Origin: DUPQ01 sp964563155
GTDB lineage: Bacteria > Bacillota > Clostridia > DUPQ01
Length of the DNA: 64,000 nucleotides
Direction: 5' to 3'
Assembly (NCBI GenBank): GCA_964563155.1
Contig: CAZLVL010000002.1
Span: forward strand, 1 to 64,000
Shown here: piece by piece, positions 1-7,937 of the stretch
How positions within the stretch are numbered: the stretch's first letter is position 1
Layout of the letters: every line of letters starts with the position of its first letter
Program-made: the position numbers and the translations under genes
The notes under the pieces: model-generated
Seen by the model: only the letters and a program-made list of their open reading frames with translations
What the model was told of the DNA's origin: nothing
Database searches by the model: none

Positions 1-2
1 GA

Positions 3-77
3 GCGGGTTTAACTCAGTGGTAGAGTGTCACCTTGCCAAGGTGAAAGTCGCGAGTTCGAATCTCGTAACCCGCTCCA
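3..77 (+). tRNA. tRNA-Gly (anticodon GCC)
   Basis: A full cloverleaf is visible. The acceptor stem GCGGGTT pairs with AACCCGC, the anticodon stem-loop is CCTTGCCAAGG with anticodon GCC, and the T-arm contains GTTCGAATC. The discriminator T is followed by an encoded CCA at 75-77. It lies 9 bases upstream of tRNA-Cys and is probably cotranscribed with it. Its promoter is outside the window. Confidence 0.97.
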
Positions 78-86
78 TTTTTATAG

Positions 87-161
87 GGCGCCATAACCAA
101 GCGGTAAGGTAGAGGTCTGCAAAACCTTCATTCCCCGGTTCAAATCCGGGTGGCGCCTCCA
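87..161 (+). tRNA. tRNA-Cys (anticodon GCA)
   Basis: The acceptor arms GGCGCCA and TGGCGCC pair, the anticodon loop CTGCAAA contains GCA, and the T-loop is GGTTCAAATCC. An encoded CCA follows the discriminator T. It is the last gene of the tRNA pair and a weak terminator-like hairpin follows. Confidence 0.97.
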
Positions 162-188
162 AGTAAATAATCAAACATTATATAAACC

Positions 189-220
189 AAAAGCCCTTAT
201 AAAAGGGTTTTTTGCTTTTT
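189..220 (+). terminator. Weak rho-independent terminator after the tRNA pair
   Basis: AAGCCCTT, a short ATAA loop and AAGGGTTTTTT form a short stem followed by T tracts interrupted by GC. The stem has only about five strong pairs, so termination may be partial. Confidence 0.55.
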
Positions 221-230
221 GTATAAAATT

Positions 231-290
231 GCCAAACACTTCAACGAAAACACGCCAAACACTTCAACAAAAACACGCCATTTACTTCAA
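231..290. repeat. 23-base tandem repeat, about 2.6 copies
   Basis: Units at 231-253 and 254-276 differ at one base. A third, shortened and diverged copy runs to 290. The unit begins GCCAAACACTTCAAC. It lies between the tRNA terminator and the operator array of the next gene. No open frame of note crosses it and its function is unknown. Confidence 0.85.
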
Positions 291-390
291 TGCATACAAT
301 GTAGTTCTTAAATATAAGATTCTAAGTTCTCTCATATACAAACTTTTTGTATTGGACAAAGTATATTTGCCTAGTTGCTTAAGGCTTAAG

Positions 391-459
391 TGCAATATTT
401 GCATTTTACCTTGAGGCATTAGTGCAAATTCTGCATCTTTTACTTGTGCAGAAAGTGCA
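391..459. promoter_or_regulatory. Operator array: three TGCA-N5-TGCA sites
   Basis: Identical half-sites TGCA, each pair separated by five bases, occur at 391-403 (spacer atatt), 423-435 (aattc) and 447-459 (gaaag). The third overlaps the -35 and spacer of the promoter of the HTH-MNT gene. Dyads of this kind suit a dimeric HTH protein, and the adjacent gene encodes one, so negative autoregulation is the likely reading. The first site extends to a perfect TGCAA/TTGCA dyad. The rest of 221-390 holds the tandem repeat and AT-rich sequence with no further gene. Confidence 0.65.
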
Positions 460-472
460 AGACTGTTATAAT
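444..472 (+). promoter_or_regulatory. Sigma-A promoter of the HTH-MNT gene
   Basis: The -10 TATAAT at 467-472 is perfect. The -35 TTGTGC at 444-449 is partial, with a 17-base spacer. The start point predicted near 479 leaves about 14 bases before the ATG, just enough for the AAGGAG ribosome-binding site at 480-485. A protein bound at the third TGCA dyad would cover the -35 element. Confidence 0.7.
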
Positions 473-492
473 ATTGAATAAGGAGACTGCAT

Positions 493-975
493 ATGATTAG
501 CAAATTGAAACAACTACGACAAAATTGTAAACTGACTCAGCAAGAAGCAGCAGATTTGATGAAGGTTTCAGTTCGTTCTTACAAAACTTACGAAAATGAT
601 CCTAGCAAAGAAAAAACGCTTAAGTATCAATATATGTTAGAGCAACTTGAAAAACTGAATTTCATTGATGAAGAACATGGCATATTAAAGATTGATACTA
701 TTGTTGAAATATGTAGCCAAGTTTTTGATAAATATTCTGTTGATTATTGTTACCTTTTCGGTTCATATGCAAGTGGTCAAGCTAAGGATACTAGTGATGT
801 AGATTTATTTATCTCTACGGAACTAACGGGGTTAATTTTTTTTGAATTAGTTGAAAATTTGCGCGAAGGATTGCGCAAGCGAGTTGATCTTGTTGCTTTG
901 CAACAATCGGATAACAATTTGGACCTGATTAATGAAATCTTAAAAAAGGGTATAAGAATCTATGTAAAGCCTTAA
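493..975 (+). CDS. XRE-type HTH fused to a minimal nucleotidyltransferase (MNT) domain
   Basis: The protein has 160 residues. Residues 3-55 form an XRE-like helix-turn-helix (KLTQQEAADLMKVSVRSYKT). Residues 65-157 form a minimal nucleotidyltransferase. The GS-X10-D-X-D signature is intact: G90, S91, D102 and D104, with a third acid at D132 (RVDLV). In MntA/HepT toxin-antitoxin pairs the MNT protein AMPylates a HEPN RNase. Here no HEPN gene is adjacent: upstream is noncoding and the next gene is DUF2284. The HTH fusion and the operator array suggest a DNA-binding regulator that may also modify a partner encoded elsewhere. The start is fixed by the ribosome-binding site at 480-485. The domain calls are firm and the role is inferred. 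Confidence 0.85.
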   Translation: MISKLKQLRQNCKLTQQEAADLMKVSVRSYKTYENDPSKEKTLKYQYMLEQLEKLNFIDEEHGILKIDTIVEICSQVFDKYSVDYCYLFGSYASGQAKDTSDVDLFISTELTGLIFFELVENLREGLRKRVDLVALQQSDNNLDLINEILKKGIRIYVKP

Positions 976-999
976 CCAGCCACTTATTCATAGTATAAT
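972..999 (+). promoter_or_regulatory. Candidate promoter of the DUF2284 gene
   Basis: TATAAT at 994-999 is a perfect -10. TTAACC at 972-977 is a weak -35 at 16 bases. The start point near 1006 favours translation from GTG 1036 over TTG 1018. Confidence 0.5.
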
Positions 1000-1035
1000 C
1001 TCATATAATGCAATAGATTGAAGAGAGAGACTAAA

Positions 1036-1602
1036 GTGCTAGACTTATTGTTAAGACAAATTGATAAAACTAAAGTATTTCAATACGGTATAGTGAAAAC
1101 CTGGGATATAGAGTTCTTACAAGAAGTAAGAGAAATGTGTAAAAATGACCTATGCAGGCATTATGGAAAAACTTGGGCCTGCCCACCAGCTGTTGGCACT
1201 GTTGATGAGTGTAGAGAGCGCTGTTTAAAATATGAAAAAATGCTTGTTTTTACTGGTAAATTCATGCTTGAAGATTCCTACGATATTGAAGGCATGATGC
1301 AAGGTATGAAAGACTTCAAACAAATTGCTAGACAAGTTGAATCTGCAATAAAACCCTATTTGAATGAATATCAGATATTATCCAATGAAGGTTGTGATTT
1401 GTGTAAAATCTGCACTTACCCCCATGCACCTTGTCGTTTTCCAGAAAAACTGCATCACTCCATTGAAGGTTATGGGATTATTGTAAGTGAATTAGCAAAA
1501 AAAGCTAATGTTAATTACATCAATGGTCAAAATTCTATCACCTACTTCGGTGCCCTATTATTCAATGAAAAAGATATATTTAAAAAATCTATACAAGAGT
1601 AA
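1036..1602 (+). CDS. DUF2284 cysteine-rich metal-binding protein
   Basis: The family is a set of small cysteine-rich proteins of anaerobes, predicted to bind metal or an Fe-S centre. Many cysteines are visible: an N-terminal cluster with a CPP motif (TWACPPAVG), and a C-terminal CxxCxxC run (CDLCKIC) followed by another Cys in HAPCRF. The frame opens at TTG 1018, but GTG 1036 was chosen because purine-rich AGAGAG lies just upstream and the predicted transcript starts near 1006. The substrate is unknown. The gene is transcribed alone after the HTH-MNT gene. Confidence 0.8.
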   Translation: MLDLLLRQIDKTKVFQYGIVKTWDIEFLQEVREMCKNDLCRHYGKTWACPPAVGTVDECRERCLKYEKMLVFTGKFMLEDSYDIEGMMQGMKDFKQIARQVESAIKPYLNEYQILSNEGCDLCKICTYPHAPCRFPEKLHHSIEGYGIIVSELAKKANVNYINGQNSITYFGALLFNEKDIFKKSIQE

Positions 1603-1621
1603 ACTATAAATAAAGGTTATG

Positions 1622-1672
1622 AGGACTATTATATTGATACTTTTATCATAGAAGTCCAAGGGGTCTTTTTGT
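1622..1672. terminator. Possible terminator between convergent genes
   Basis: GGACT at 1623-1627 pairs with AGTCC at 1653-1657 around an inner TGATA/TATCA stem. A TCTTTTT tract follows on the plus strand. The stem is interrupted and the call is tentative. It sits between a plus-strand and a minus-strand gene end. Confidence 0.35.
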
Positions 1673-1684
1673 TCTCTTACTTTC

Positions 1685-2959
1685 CTATTTAAGTCTTAGC
1701 AAAAGAACCTCTCCTTGTACAGAAGAAGAAATATCAGAAAGCTCTACTATTTCAGCTATTGCTTCATCAATAAATAGATTCTGATTTTCACGATATATGT
1801 ATACAAAGTTTTTGTCCTCAAACTCAAGGTTAATAAGTTTATTCTCTAAAAGCCTTTCATAGAACTCTTCTAAACATAAATTTTCTTGATGAAGATAAAA
1901 GGCTGTTTCTTTTCCTACATACCTAATATGCCAAGGCTCATAAAGAGTAATCATTGTATAGTCTTCTTTACCCTCTTCATATCTAATAGTAAAACCATAT
2001 TTATAGGAGTTTTCTTTTAACCATTTAGCATAGGGAGCCCCTTTTGAGGATTCATCCAACATGTAGCCATAGGTTAAAACATCCATGGTTAAGCCATTAT
2101 GATGTTCAGAGGTGCCTGGAATGGCTACCCTTCCCGCTGTAAACTCATAAGCCTCATTATAGGTCATTCCCTCTTCTTTAACTCTTTTTTCTACCCACCA
2201 ATCAAAACTATACTTTTGTGTATTATAGTCTCTAAAAGCAGAGGTTACATAGAGGTTTAAATTAGGATCATCTTGCTTGGAATAGGCTATTAAGTCTTCA
2301 AGAGCTTCTTTTACATGGCCCATAATGTATAGGTCTTGTCTTCCATCTCTTATATAATCTGGGTTACTTAGCTGAACTAAAGACCTGCTCCAAGTTTCAA
2401 TCATAGCTGGTTCAAGAGGATTTAGCCTATTTGCTATCATTAAGGCTTGATTTTTTTCAACTTTACTTTCCTTTATTTCATCTATGTAAAGGGGACCTTC
2501 TTTATCAGAAAAAAGAAGACCACTAAGAATTTTATTGTAGCCAACTAGAGTAATGGTTCCAATATGGTTATGAAAGGAGTGAAAGATCTCTTTGTTTAAT
2601 ATTAAAGAATTATCTTCATAAGCTGCTACATCACTGTTGGGAAATTTAACAATGGCAAAAGAAAGTTTGTCCTCAAAAAGATGGCTAAAATCCTGGTCTT
2701 CCCAAGTGACAATATGAATTTTAGGATTTTTTTCACTAGGTAAATCCCTATTTAATCCTTCTAAAGGTTTAGTTTCATCAGAAGCTGATGGTTTTGGATT
2801 TGTAGTATTAGAAGATTGATTTGTTGGTTTTGGAGAGCCACTTACCTCTGGATTTTCTTGATTGCTAGGTTTGTTTAGAAAGAGAAAAATCACAAATGCA
2901 ATTACAATACAAAGCAAAAACAAAAGGGCTATAATACTTTTAAAGCTCTTTTTTTTCAT
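1685..2959 (-). CDS. Membrane-anchored VanY-type D-Ala-D-Ala carboxypeptidase (M15B)
   Basis: The protein has 424 residues. A single membrane segment at about 10-28 is followed by a Ser/Thr/Pro-rich linker to about residue 65, a region of unknown fold, and a VanY-like zinc peptidase domain at about 210-380. The zinc and catalytic signature is present: S284-x-H286-xx-G289-xxx-D293 and E341-P-W-H344. Enzymes of this family trim the terminal D-Ala of peptidoglycan stem peptides outside the membrane. It is downstream of hslO with one base between, so it is probably cotranscribed. No van resistance genes are nearby, so a housekeeping wall role is inferred. Confidence 0.88.
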   Translation of the reverse strand: MKKKSFKSIIALLFLLCIVIAFVIFLFLNKPSNQENPEVSGSPKPTNQSSNTTNPKPSASDETKPLEGLNRDLPSEKNPKIHIVTWEDQDFSHLFEDKLSFAIVKFPNSDVAAYEDNSLILNKEIFHSFHNHIGTITLVGYNKILSGLLFSDKEGPLYIDEIKESKVEKNQALMIANRLNPLEPAMIETWSRSLVQLSNPDYIRDGRQDLYIMGHVKEALEDLIAYSKQDDPNLNLYVTSAFRDYNTQKYSFDWWVEKRVKEEGMTYNEAYEFTAGRVAIPGTSEHHNGLTMDVLTYGYMLDESSKGAPYAKWLKENSYKYGFTIRYEEGKEDYTMITLYEPWHIRYVGKETAFYLHQENLCLEEFYERLLENKLINLEFEDKNFVYIYRENQNLFIDEAIAEIVELSDISSSVQGEVLLLRLK

Positions 2960-3823
2960 TTATTCTCTTTCCTCCAAAAGTTCTAAAACCTCTTTTGCAT
3001 CATAGTGATACTTACTACTACAGTAGGGACAAACAGCCTCAATTATTTCTTCTTCTTGGGCTATTTCCATAAGTTGAGATTTATCTAAAACTAAAAGCTT
3101 TTCAAGTATTCCTTTGTATGAACAATCACATGAAAAAGATAAATCCACCGAATCAGTTATTTCCAAAGCCCTATCTGAAAACAAAAATTCCAAAATCTTT
3201 TCAGCAGATCCTAAATCATAAAGAAGTTCAGAAATATTTGTGCTCAAATCCACTCTTTGCTCTAATTCTTTTAATATCTTTTCATCTGTACCTGGCATGA
3301 CCTGTACTATGTATCCTCCTGCTGCTAAAAGATTACCTTCTTGGTCAAAATATGTTCCTAGGGCACAGGCAGAGGGGGTTTGTTCGCTATCTGTATAATA
3401 TTTTGCTATATCCTCTGCTATTTCACCGGAGGCTAAATCAATTATTCCTGTATAGGGCTCTTTTAGTCCCATATCTTTTGAAACAACTAGTTGTCCTGGC
3501 ATAATTAGTTGACCAATAGATGAAACATCTTGTCCATAGCTTGTATAGTCATTATTAAAGACATATCCTTTAACCCTACCTCTTTTATCACTAATAGCTA
3601 TAAGGCCTTTCATAGGTCCTTTTGAAAGAACTTGAACAGCTAAAAGTCCCTCATCTCCCATTAAAGACATCATAGCGGTTGCACTAAGTAGCCTTCCTAA
3701 GGCCATTGCAGATGCTAAATTTAGTTTATGATTATCTATAGCATCTTTAACAGTTTGTGTACTTAAGGTTGCAAAAACCCTAACTTTTCTGTCATATGCC
3801 ATTGCTCTTACAATTTTATCCAT
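2960..3823 (-). CDS. hslO: Hsp33 redox-regulated chaperonin
   Basis: The 287-residue length matches Hsp33. The C-terminal zinc switch is complete: C232-x-C234 (SCDCS) and C265-xx-C268 (CPYC). In the family these four cysteines bind zinc when reduced; oxidation releases zinc and activates the holdase that protects proteins from aggregation. It lies between the methyltransferase gene and the VanY-like gene with gaps of 1-3 bases, so all three are likely one transcript. Confidence 0.95.
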   Translation of the reverse strand: MDKIVRAMAYDRKVRVFATLSTQTVKDAIDNHKLNLASAMALGRLLSATAMMSLMGDEGLLAVQVLSKGPMKGLIAISDKRGRVKGYVFNNDYTSYGQDVSSIGQLIMPGQLVVSKDMGLKEPYTGIIDLASGEIAEDIAKYYTDSEQTPSACALGTYFDQEGNLLAAGGYIVQVMPGTDEKILKELEQRVDLSTNISELLYDLGSAEKILEFLFSDRALEITDSVDLSFSCDCSYKGILEKLLVLDKSQLMEIAQEEEIIEAVCPYCSSKYHYDAKEVLELLEERE

Positions 3824-3825
3824 AA

Positions 3826-4560
3826 TTACTTCTTTCTAAAGATATAAAAAATTCTTGTGGCATCTTCCTTTGGGGCTTCCATAAGACAATCTCCCAAGGT
3901 ATCCACATATTCAAAGCCTGCCTTTTTAGCTAGGTCTTTTATCTCCTGGTCACTGTAGGCTCTTTCTTTGTTTTGAGTATCCAGCCTTTTATATATACCA
4001 TCTTCTACTTCTATAAAATATGAGATGTTCATTTCACATATTTTACTTTTCCTATCATAATAATTTTCCCATACATGTGCAAGGTCACTGGAAAGATCAT
4101 AATATAGTTTGTCTCCATATACATTTTCAAACTTATATTCTGAGTTTACATCAAAGATAAATAGAGAATCAGGCTCAGAAAAAAGAGAGACCCTTTTAAA
4201 TCCTTTTAAAAGAATTTTAGGGTCTAAAACATGGTTTACACAATCTAATAGGCTTATGGTTGCAGTAATTGTTCCAAAAAGATCTAAATCCTCCATTGCT
4301 TGGTTTATGTATTGGATGTTTTTGCTATCTTTTTGCATAGCAATATTTAGCATTTCTAAAGAAGGGTCAGCTCCTATCATGGAATACCCTAAATCTCTCA
4401 TCTTTGTGGTTAAGTTTCCTGTTCCACAGCCTAAGTCTAGGACAATGTCTACAGGTTTTTTAGAATACTTCCTAATAATCTGATGAAAAAATCTTGCATA
4501 TGAAACATAATCTACATCTTTAATAAGCAAGTCATAAATATTTGCTATATTGTCATACAT
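3826..4560 (-). CDS. Class I SAM-dependent methyltransferase
   Basis: This is a 244-residue Rossmann-fold methyltransferase. Motif I, LDLGCGTGNL, lies at residues 41-50, followed by an acidic residue in IGADPS for the SAM ribose. The substrate cannot be read from sequence; members of this group next to hslO or ctp genes are uncharacterised. A good site, GGGAGATTATCT, precedes the ATG. It is 12 bases downstream of the S41 protease gene and 2 bases from hslO. Confidence 0.85.
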   Translation of the reverse strand: MYDNIANIYDLLIKDVDYVSYARFFHQIIRKYSKKPVDIVLDLGCGTGNLTTKMRDLGYSMIGADPSLEMLNIAMQKDSKNIQYINQAMEDLDLFGTITATISLLDCVNHVLDPKILLKGFKRVSLFSEPDSLFIFDVNSEYKFENVYGDKLYYDLSSDLAHVWENYYDRKSKICEMNISYFIEVEDGIYKRLDTQNKERAYSDQEIKDLAKKAGFEYVDTLGDCLMEAPKEDATRIFYIFRKK

Positions 4561-4572
4561 AGATAATCTCCC

Positions 4573-5841
4573 TTATTTACCTTGGAGTATCTCAATGGCC
4601 TTTAGTAGTTGAGCATCATTTTCCAATTCAAGGTTAGCCAAATACTCATCTTTGAATTCTTCAAAAGGTTGAACCTCTATGTCAGGGATAATACCTATTC
4701 CATCAATATTGCTTCCATCAGGAAGAAGGTATTTATAGCTGGTTATTCTAACTTGAGAACCATCTTTTAAGTCAAATATACTTTGAGCTACCCCCTTGCC
4801 ATAAGTTTGTGTTCCTATTATTGTAGCTAGGTTATAGTGTTGCATAGCTCCTGAAAACAGTTCAGATGCAGATGCAGAATTATCATTTACCAAAATTGCT
4901 AAAGGTATGTCATAGGCATAACTGTCAGCAAAATATTCTTCCTTGTAGCCTGTACCATCTGCTAGGGTGGTTATTATTCCATCTTCTATAAAGGCATCTG
5001 CTAGGTAAACAGCTGTGTAAAAGTCACCACCTGGATTGTCTCTTAGGTCAATAACAAGTTTTTTCATACCACCATCAAGAGCTAGTTTGTTGAATTCTAC
5101 AACAAACTCATCTATCATGTCTTGGCTAAAGTTGCTTATGTAGATATAGCCTATATCGGTTCCTTCTATCATATGGCCTTCAGCATCAATGGAATTTATG
5201 AGCATTCTCATTATATTAAAGGTAATTTCTTTTTGTTCAGAAGGTCTCCATACAGTTACATTCACATAGGTTCCTTCTTCTCCTTTTACCTTAGAAGCAA
5301 TATATTCTAAAGACATACCCTTGGTTAAATCAAGGTCTTCTACTCTAATAATAATATCACCAGGCTTTACTCCCTTTACAAAGGCATCTCCTGTGGGATT
5401 AACAGATACTACCTCAGCTCCAATTCCATCTTCTGGAGTTGTTATGGTTACACCAATTCCCTTGTATTCACCGCTAGAGGTATCTCTAATAGCTTGGGCC
5501 TGATCTTCTGGAACGTACATTGTGTACTTATCGTACACAGAAAGGATACCAGCTATGGCTGCTTCCATCATTTGGTCATGATCTAGGTCATAAATAGAGA
5601 TTTGCTTAAGAAGATTATATACTTCATTAAATTTTTCCATTTGTTCCTTGCTAAAATCACCCTCTAACTTTATGTTTGACGGTGAGGCTTGAGGCATTTG
5701 AACATTAGTAATTCTTCTTGCAATTGATCGGTCTATTCTCTTGTCTGTAAACTGTAAAAGAGAACAGCCGCTTAATACAAATGATAATATGACCATAGCA
5801 ATAAGCATGGTCATTAGTTTCTTTACATTATTCTTTTTCAA
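4573..5841 (-). CDS. S41 C-terminal processing peptidase (CtpA/CtpB type), lipoprotein
   Basis: The protein has 422 residues with a TTG start and an AGGTG site upstream. A lipoprotein signal ends at Cys26 (LSGC), so it is anchored outside the membrane. A PDZ domain occupies about 122-205 and the S41 catalytic domain about 225-390. The catalytic Ser lies in SASASE (322-327) and the general-base Lys is K349 in TYGKG. Such proteases trim or degrade secreted and envelope proteins. It is directly downstream of the M23 hydrolase and ftsX, an arrangement common in Clostridia. Confidence 0.93.
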   Translation of the reverse strand: MKKNNVKKLMTMLIAMVILSFVLSGCSLLQFTDKRIDRSIARRITNVQMPQASPSNIKLEGDFSKEQMEKFNEVYNLLKQISIYDLDHDQMMEAAIAGILSVYDKYTMYVPEDQAQAIRDTSSGEYKGIGVTITTPEDGIGAEVVSVNPTGDAFVKGVKPGDIIIRVEDLDLTKGMSLEYIASKVKGEEGTYVNVTVWRPSEQKEITFNIMRMLINSIDAEGHMIEGTDIGYIYISNFSQDMIDEFVVEFNKLALDGGMKKLVIDLRDNPGGDFYTAVYLADAFIEDGIITTLADGTGYKEEYFADSYAYDIPLAILVNDNSASASELFSGAMQHYNLATIIGTQTYGKGVAQSIFDLKDGSQVRITSYKYLLPDGSNIDGIGIIPDIEVQPFEEFKDEYLANLELENDAQLLKAIEILQGK

Positions 5842-5870
5842 TTTTTCACCTTTTTTTCTTTTTGAATCAT

Positions 5871-7031
5871 TTATCTAGAAGGATCCACATATAAAAGGGG
5901 ATCCACTCTTTTCCCTCCAACAATTACTTCAAAGTGTAAGTGAGGTCCTGTCGCCCAACCTGTTGCTCCTATTAAAGCTATTACCTCTCCTTTTTTTACA
6001 CTTTGTCCTGCACTAACTAATAACTTAGATGCATGAGCATAAAGGGTAGAAACACCACCACCGTGGTCAACTGCCACATAGTAGCCATAGCCATCAGACC
6101 ATGTTGCTATAGAGACCACTCCATCATTGGCAGCAATAATATTATTGCCATAAACTCCACCTAAGTCTACCCCATTGTGCATTCTCCATTCAAAGAATAT
6201 GGGATGATATCTCCACCCAAAAAGACCATTTCCAGTGGGCATATATCTCCATGAAGGTAGGGGCCAGGTCATTTGTCCGCCAATATAGTCAATTTCTCTT
6301 TGAAGTTTCAAAATGACATTTAACATTTCAGCTTCTTCTTTAGCCAATTGGTTTTCTCTTGCCTTTAAAACTGCAATAGTAGCACCGGTGGCACTAACAG
6401 TTGCAGCGGCTGACTCCTCCATTTCCTTCATATTGCTAAGAACAATTTCTGCCTGTTCACTTAAGGTTGTATAGGAAGACTTGAGCATTTCCATTGTAAG
6501 CCTTTTATCATTTATATCCTTTATTAAAACCTTTATATCGTCAATTAACTCTTTGTCATGCTGAGCTATGAGATTGCTTAATTCTAAATAGTCAAAATAG
6601 TCCTTTAAAGAAGAGGAGTTGAATAAAACCTCCATCATAGGCACATTGCTTTGGATATATGCATCTACTATTCTTTTTTTAATAATGTTTAATTTGTTTT
6701 CATACTCAAGTTCAGCCTTTTCAATGGTATCTGTAAGACTGTTAACCTCTTCAGTAATCTCTCTTATATATTCATTGTAGGTTGCTAATTGAAGTTCTTG
6801 AGAATCCATACTACTTTTCATGTTTTTTGATAGACTTTCGTAGTAATCCTTAAGGTTTTGTTTTTGCTTAAGTTCATTAGCTACCTTGTCTAATTCATGC
6901 TGAATATTACCTAAATCTTGCTTAGCCTCGTTAATATCACCTACACCAAAGCCGGTAATAACCACCGATATTATAATTAATGTGAGTAGGATTGATATTA
7001 GTGCTCTTCTCTTTTTCGAAAAATTTATCAT
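5871..7031 (-). CDS. M23 murein hydrolase with coiled coil (EnvC/PcsB-like)
   Basis: The protein has 386 residues. A membrane or signal segment lies at about 10-28. A long coiled coil covers about 32-250. A LytM/M23 zinc peptidase domain ends the protein, with H285 and D289 (HNGVD) and H364-x-H366 (PHLHFEV) all present, so it should be active. Coiled-coil M23 proteins next to ftsEX are the hydrolases switched on by FtsEX during division (EnvC relays, PcsB cleaves directly). The gene follows ftsX by 12 bases, which supports that partnership. Confidence 0.92.
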   Translation of the reverse strand: MINFSKKRRALISILLTLIIISVVITGFGVGDINEAKQDLGNIQHELDKVANELKQKQNLKDYYESLSKNMKSSMDSQELQLATYNEYIREITEEVNSLTDTIEKAELEYENKLNIIKKRIVDAYIQSNVPMMEVLFNSSSLKDYFDYLELSNLIAQHDKELIDDIKVLIKDINDKRLTMEMLKSSYTTLSEQAEIVLSNMKEMEESAAATVSATGATIAVLKARENQLAKEEAEMLNVILKLQREIDYIGGQMTWPLPSWRYMPTGNGLFGWRYHPIFFEWRMHNGVDLGGVYGNNIIAANDGVVSIATWSDGYGYYVAVDHGGGVSTLYAHASKLLVSAGQSVKKGEVIALIGATGWATGPHLHFEVIVGGKRVDPLLYVDPSR

Positions 7032-7043
7032 TTGTGCAATCTC

Positions 7044-7937
7044 CTAAACTTTCAGATACTTACGTATCGCAAAGAAGCTTCCTGTAACACCTAATATAGT
7101 TCCATAGGCTAGAAATACTCCTAATAAGACTAAAAGCATTTGGGAAACGGGAACAAGTTCCAATTTACCAATATACTCGTCTAAACCGCCTTCAAGTTTG
7201 TTATATAAGTAATTATACCCGAATCCAGAAATAAGAAAAGATATAATTGCACCTAAAAAGCCAATTGCACCGCCTTGAAGGTAAAAAGGAGACTTTATTC
7301 TGGATTCTGAAGCTCCAATATATCGCATAATGGCAACTTCGTCTTTACTAGTTGAAAGAGTTATCTTTATTGTATTCGAAATTAAGAATAAAGACAATAT
7401 ACCCAACAAGGTTGTTAATACAGCACTTACATATCTTATAGTATAAGATATGCCTGCTGCTCTTTCATAAGCCTCAGAGCTATATTTCACTTCATAAATA
7501 TTAGATAAGGCCTTCATTTTTTGTACAAAAATATTTGAATAGGTTACATCATTTAACTTAACCACAAAAGAAGCTGGCAAAAAGCTGGAACCTAGTTCAT
7601 TCATAATGTCTTCTCCAACCAATTCTTTTCCAGATTCAAAGGCTTCTTCTTGGGATATATAGGTTATCTGTTCCACATTAGGGTCAGCTACAATATAGTC
7701 TTGAATTTCATTTAAGGTTGCCACATCCGCCTCTGGAATTACATAGACAGTTATATGTAACATATCATCTAGAATATTATCTGAATTGTAGGAGACGTTC
7801 ATCAAGAGAACTCCCACTACTCCCATTAATAAAATAGTTACGCAAACAGTAAAAACACTGGTAATAAAAAGAACCCTGTTTCTAATGATATTATTAAAAG
7901 ATTCTACAAATACATATTTAATACTTACAGGTTTCAT
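7044..7937 (-). CDS. ftsX: FtsX cell-division ABC permease
   Basis: The 297-residue protein has four predicted membrane segments: one after the short cytoplasmic N-terminus and three in the C-terminal half. An extracellular loop at about residues 50-165 would contact the coiled coil of the hydrolase. The frame is open from 7964, but the ATG at 7937 is preferred because it gives the family N-terminus (MKPVSIKYVFVESFNNI) and has AGGAAG 11 bases upstream. It overlaps ftsE by 20 bases, indicating translational coupling. Confidence 0.93.
   Translation of the reverse strand: MKPVSIKYVFVESFNNIIRNRVLFITSVFTVCVTILLMGVVGVLLMNVSYNSDNILDDMLHITVYVIPEADVATLNEIQDYIVADPNVEQITYISQEEAFESGKELVGEDIMNELGSSFLPASFVVKLNDVTYSNIFVQKMKALSNIYEVKYSSEAYERAAGISYTIRYVSAVLTTLLGILSLFLISNTIKITLSTSKDEVAIMRYIGASESRIKSPFYLQGGAIGFLGAIISFLISGFGYNYLYNKLEGGLDEYIGKLELVPVSQMLLVLLGVFLAYGTILGVTGSFFAIRKYLKV

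Noticed and set aside
1..161. tRNA genes as an integration site for a mobile element
   Set aside because: No integrase gene and no repeated tRNA 3' end was found downstream.
282..503. 73-residue minus-strand open frame over the operator array
   Set aside because: It overlaps the promoter and repeats of the HTH-MNT gene, has no ribosome-binding site and resembles no protein.
1685..2959. VanY as part of a vancomycin resistance cluster
   Set aside because: No vanHAX, vanS or vanR is nearby; neighbours are housekeeping genes.
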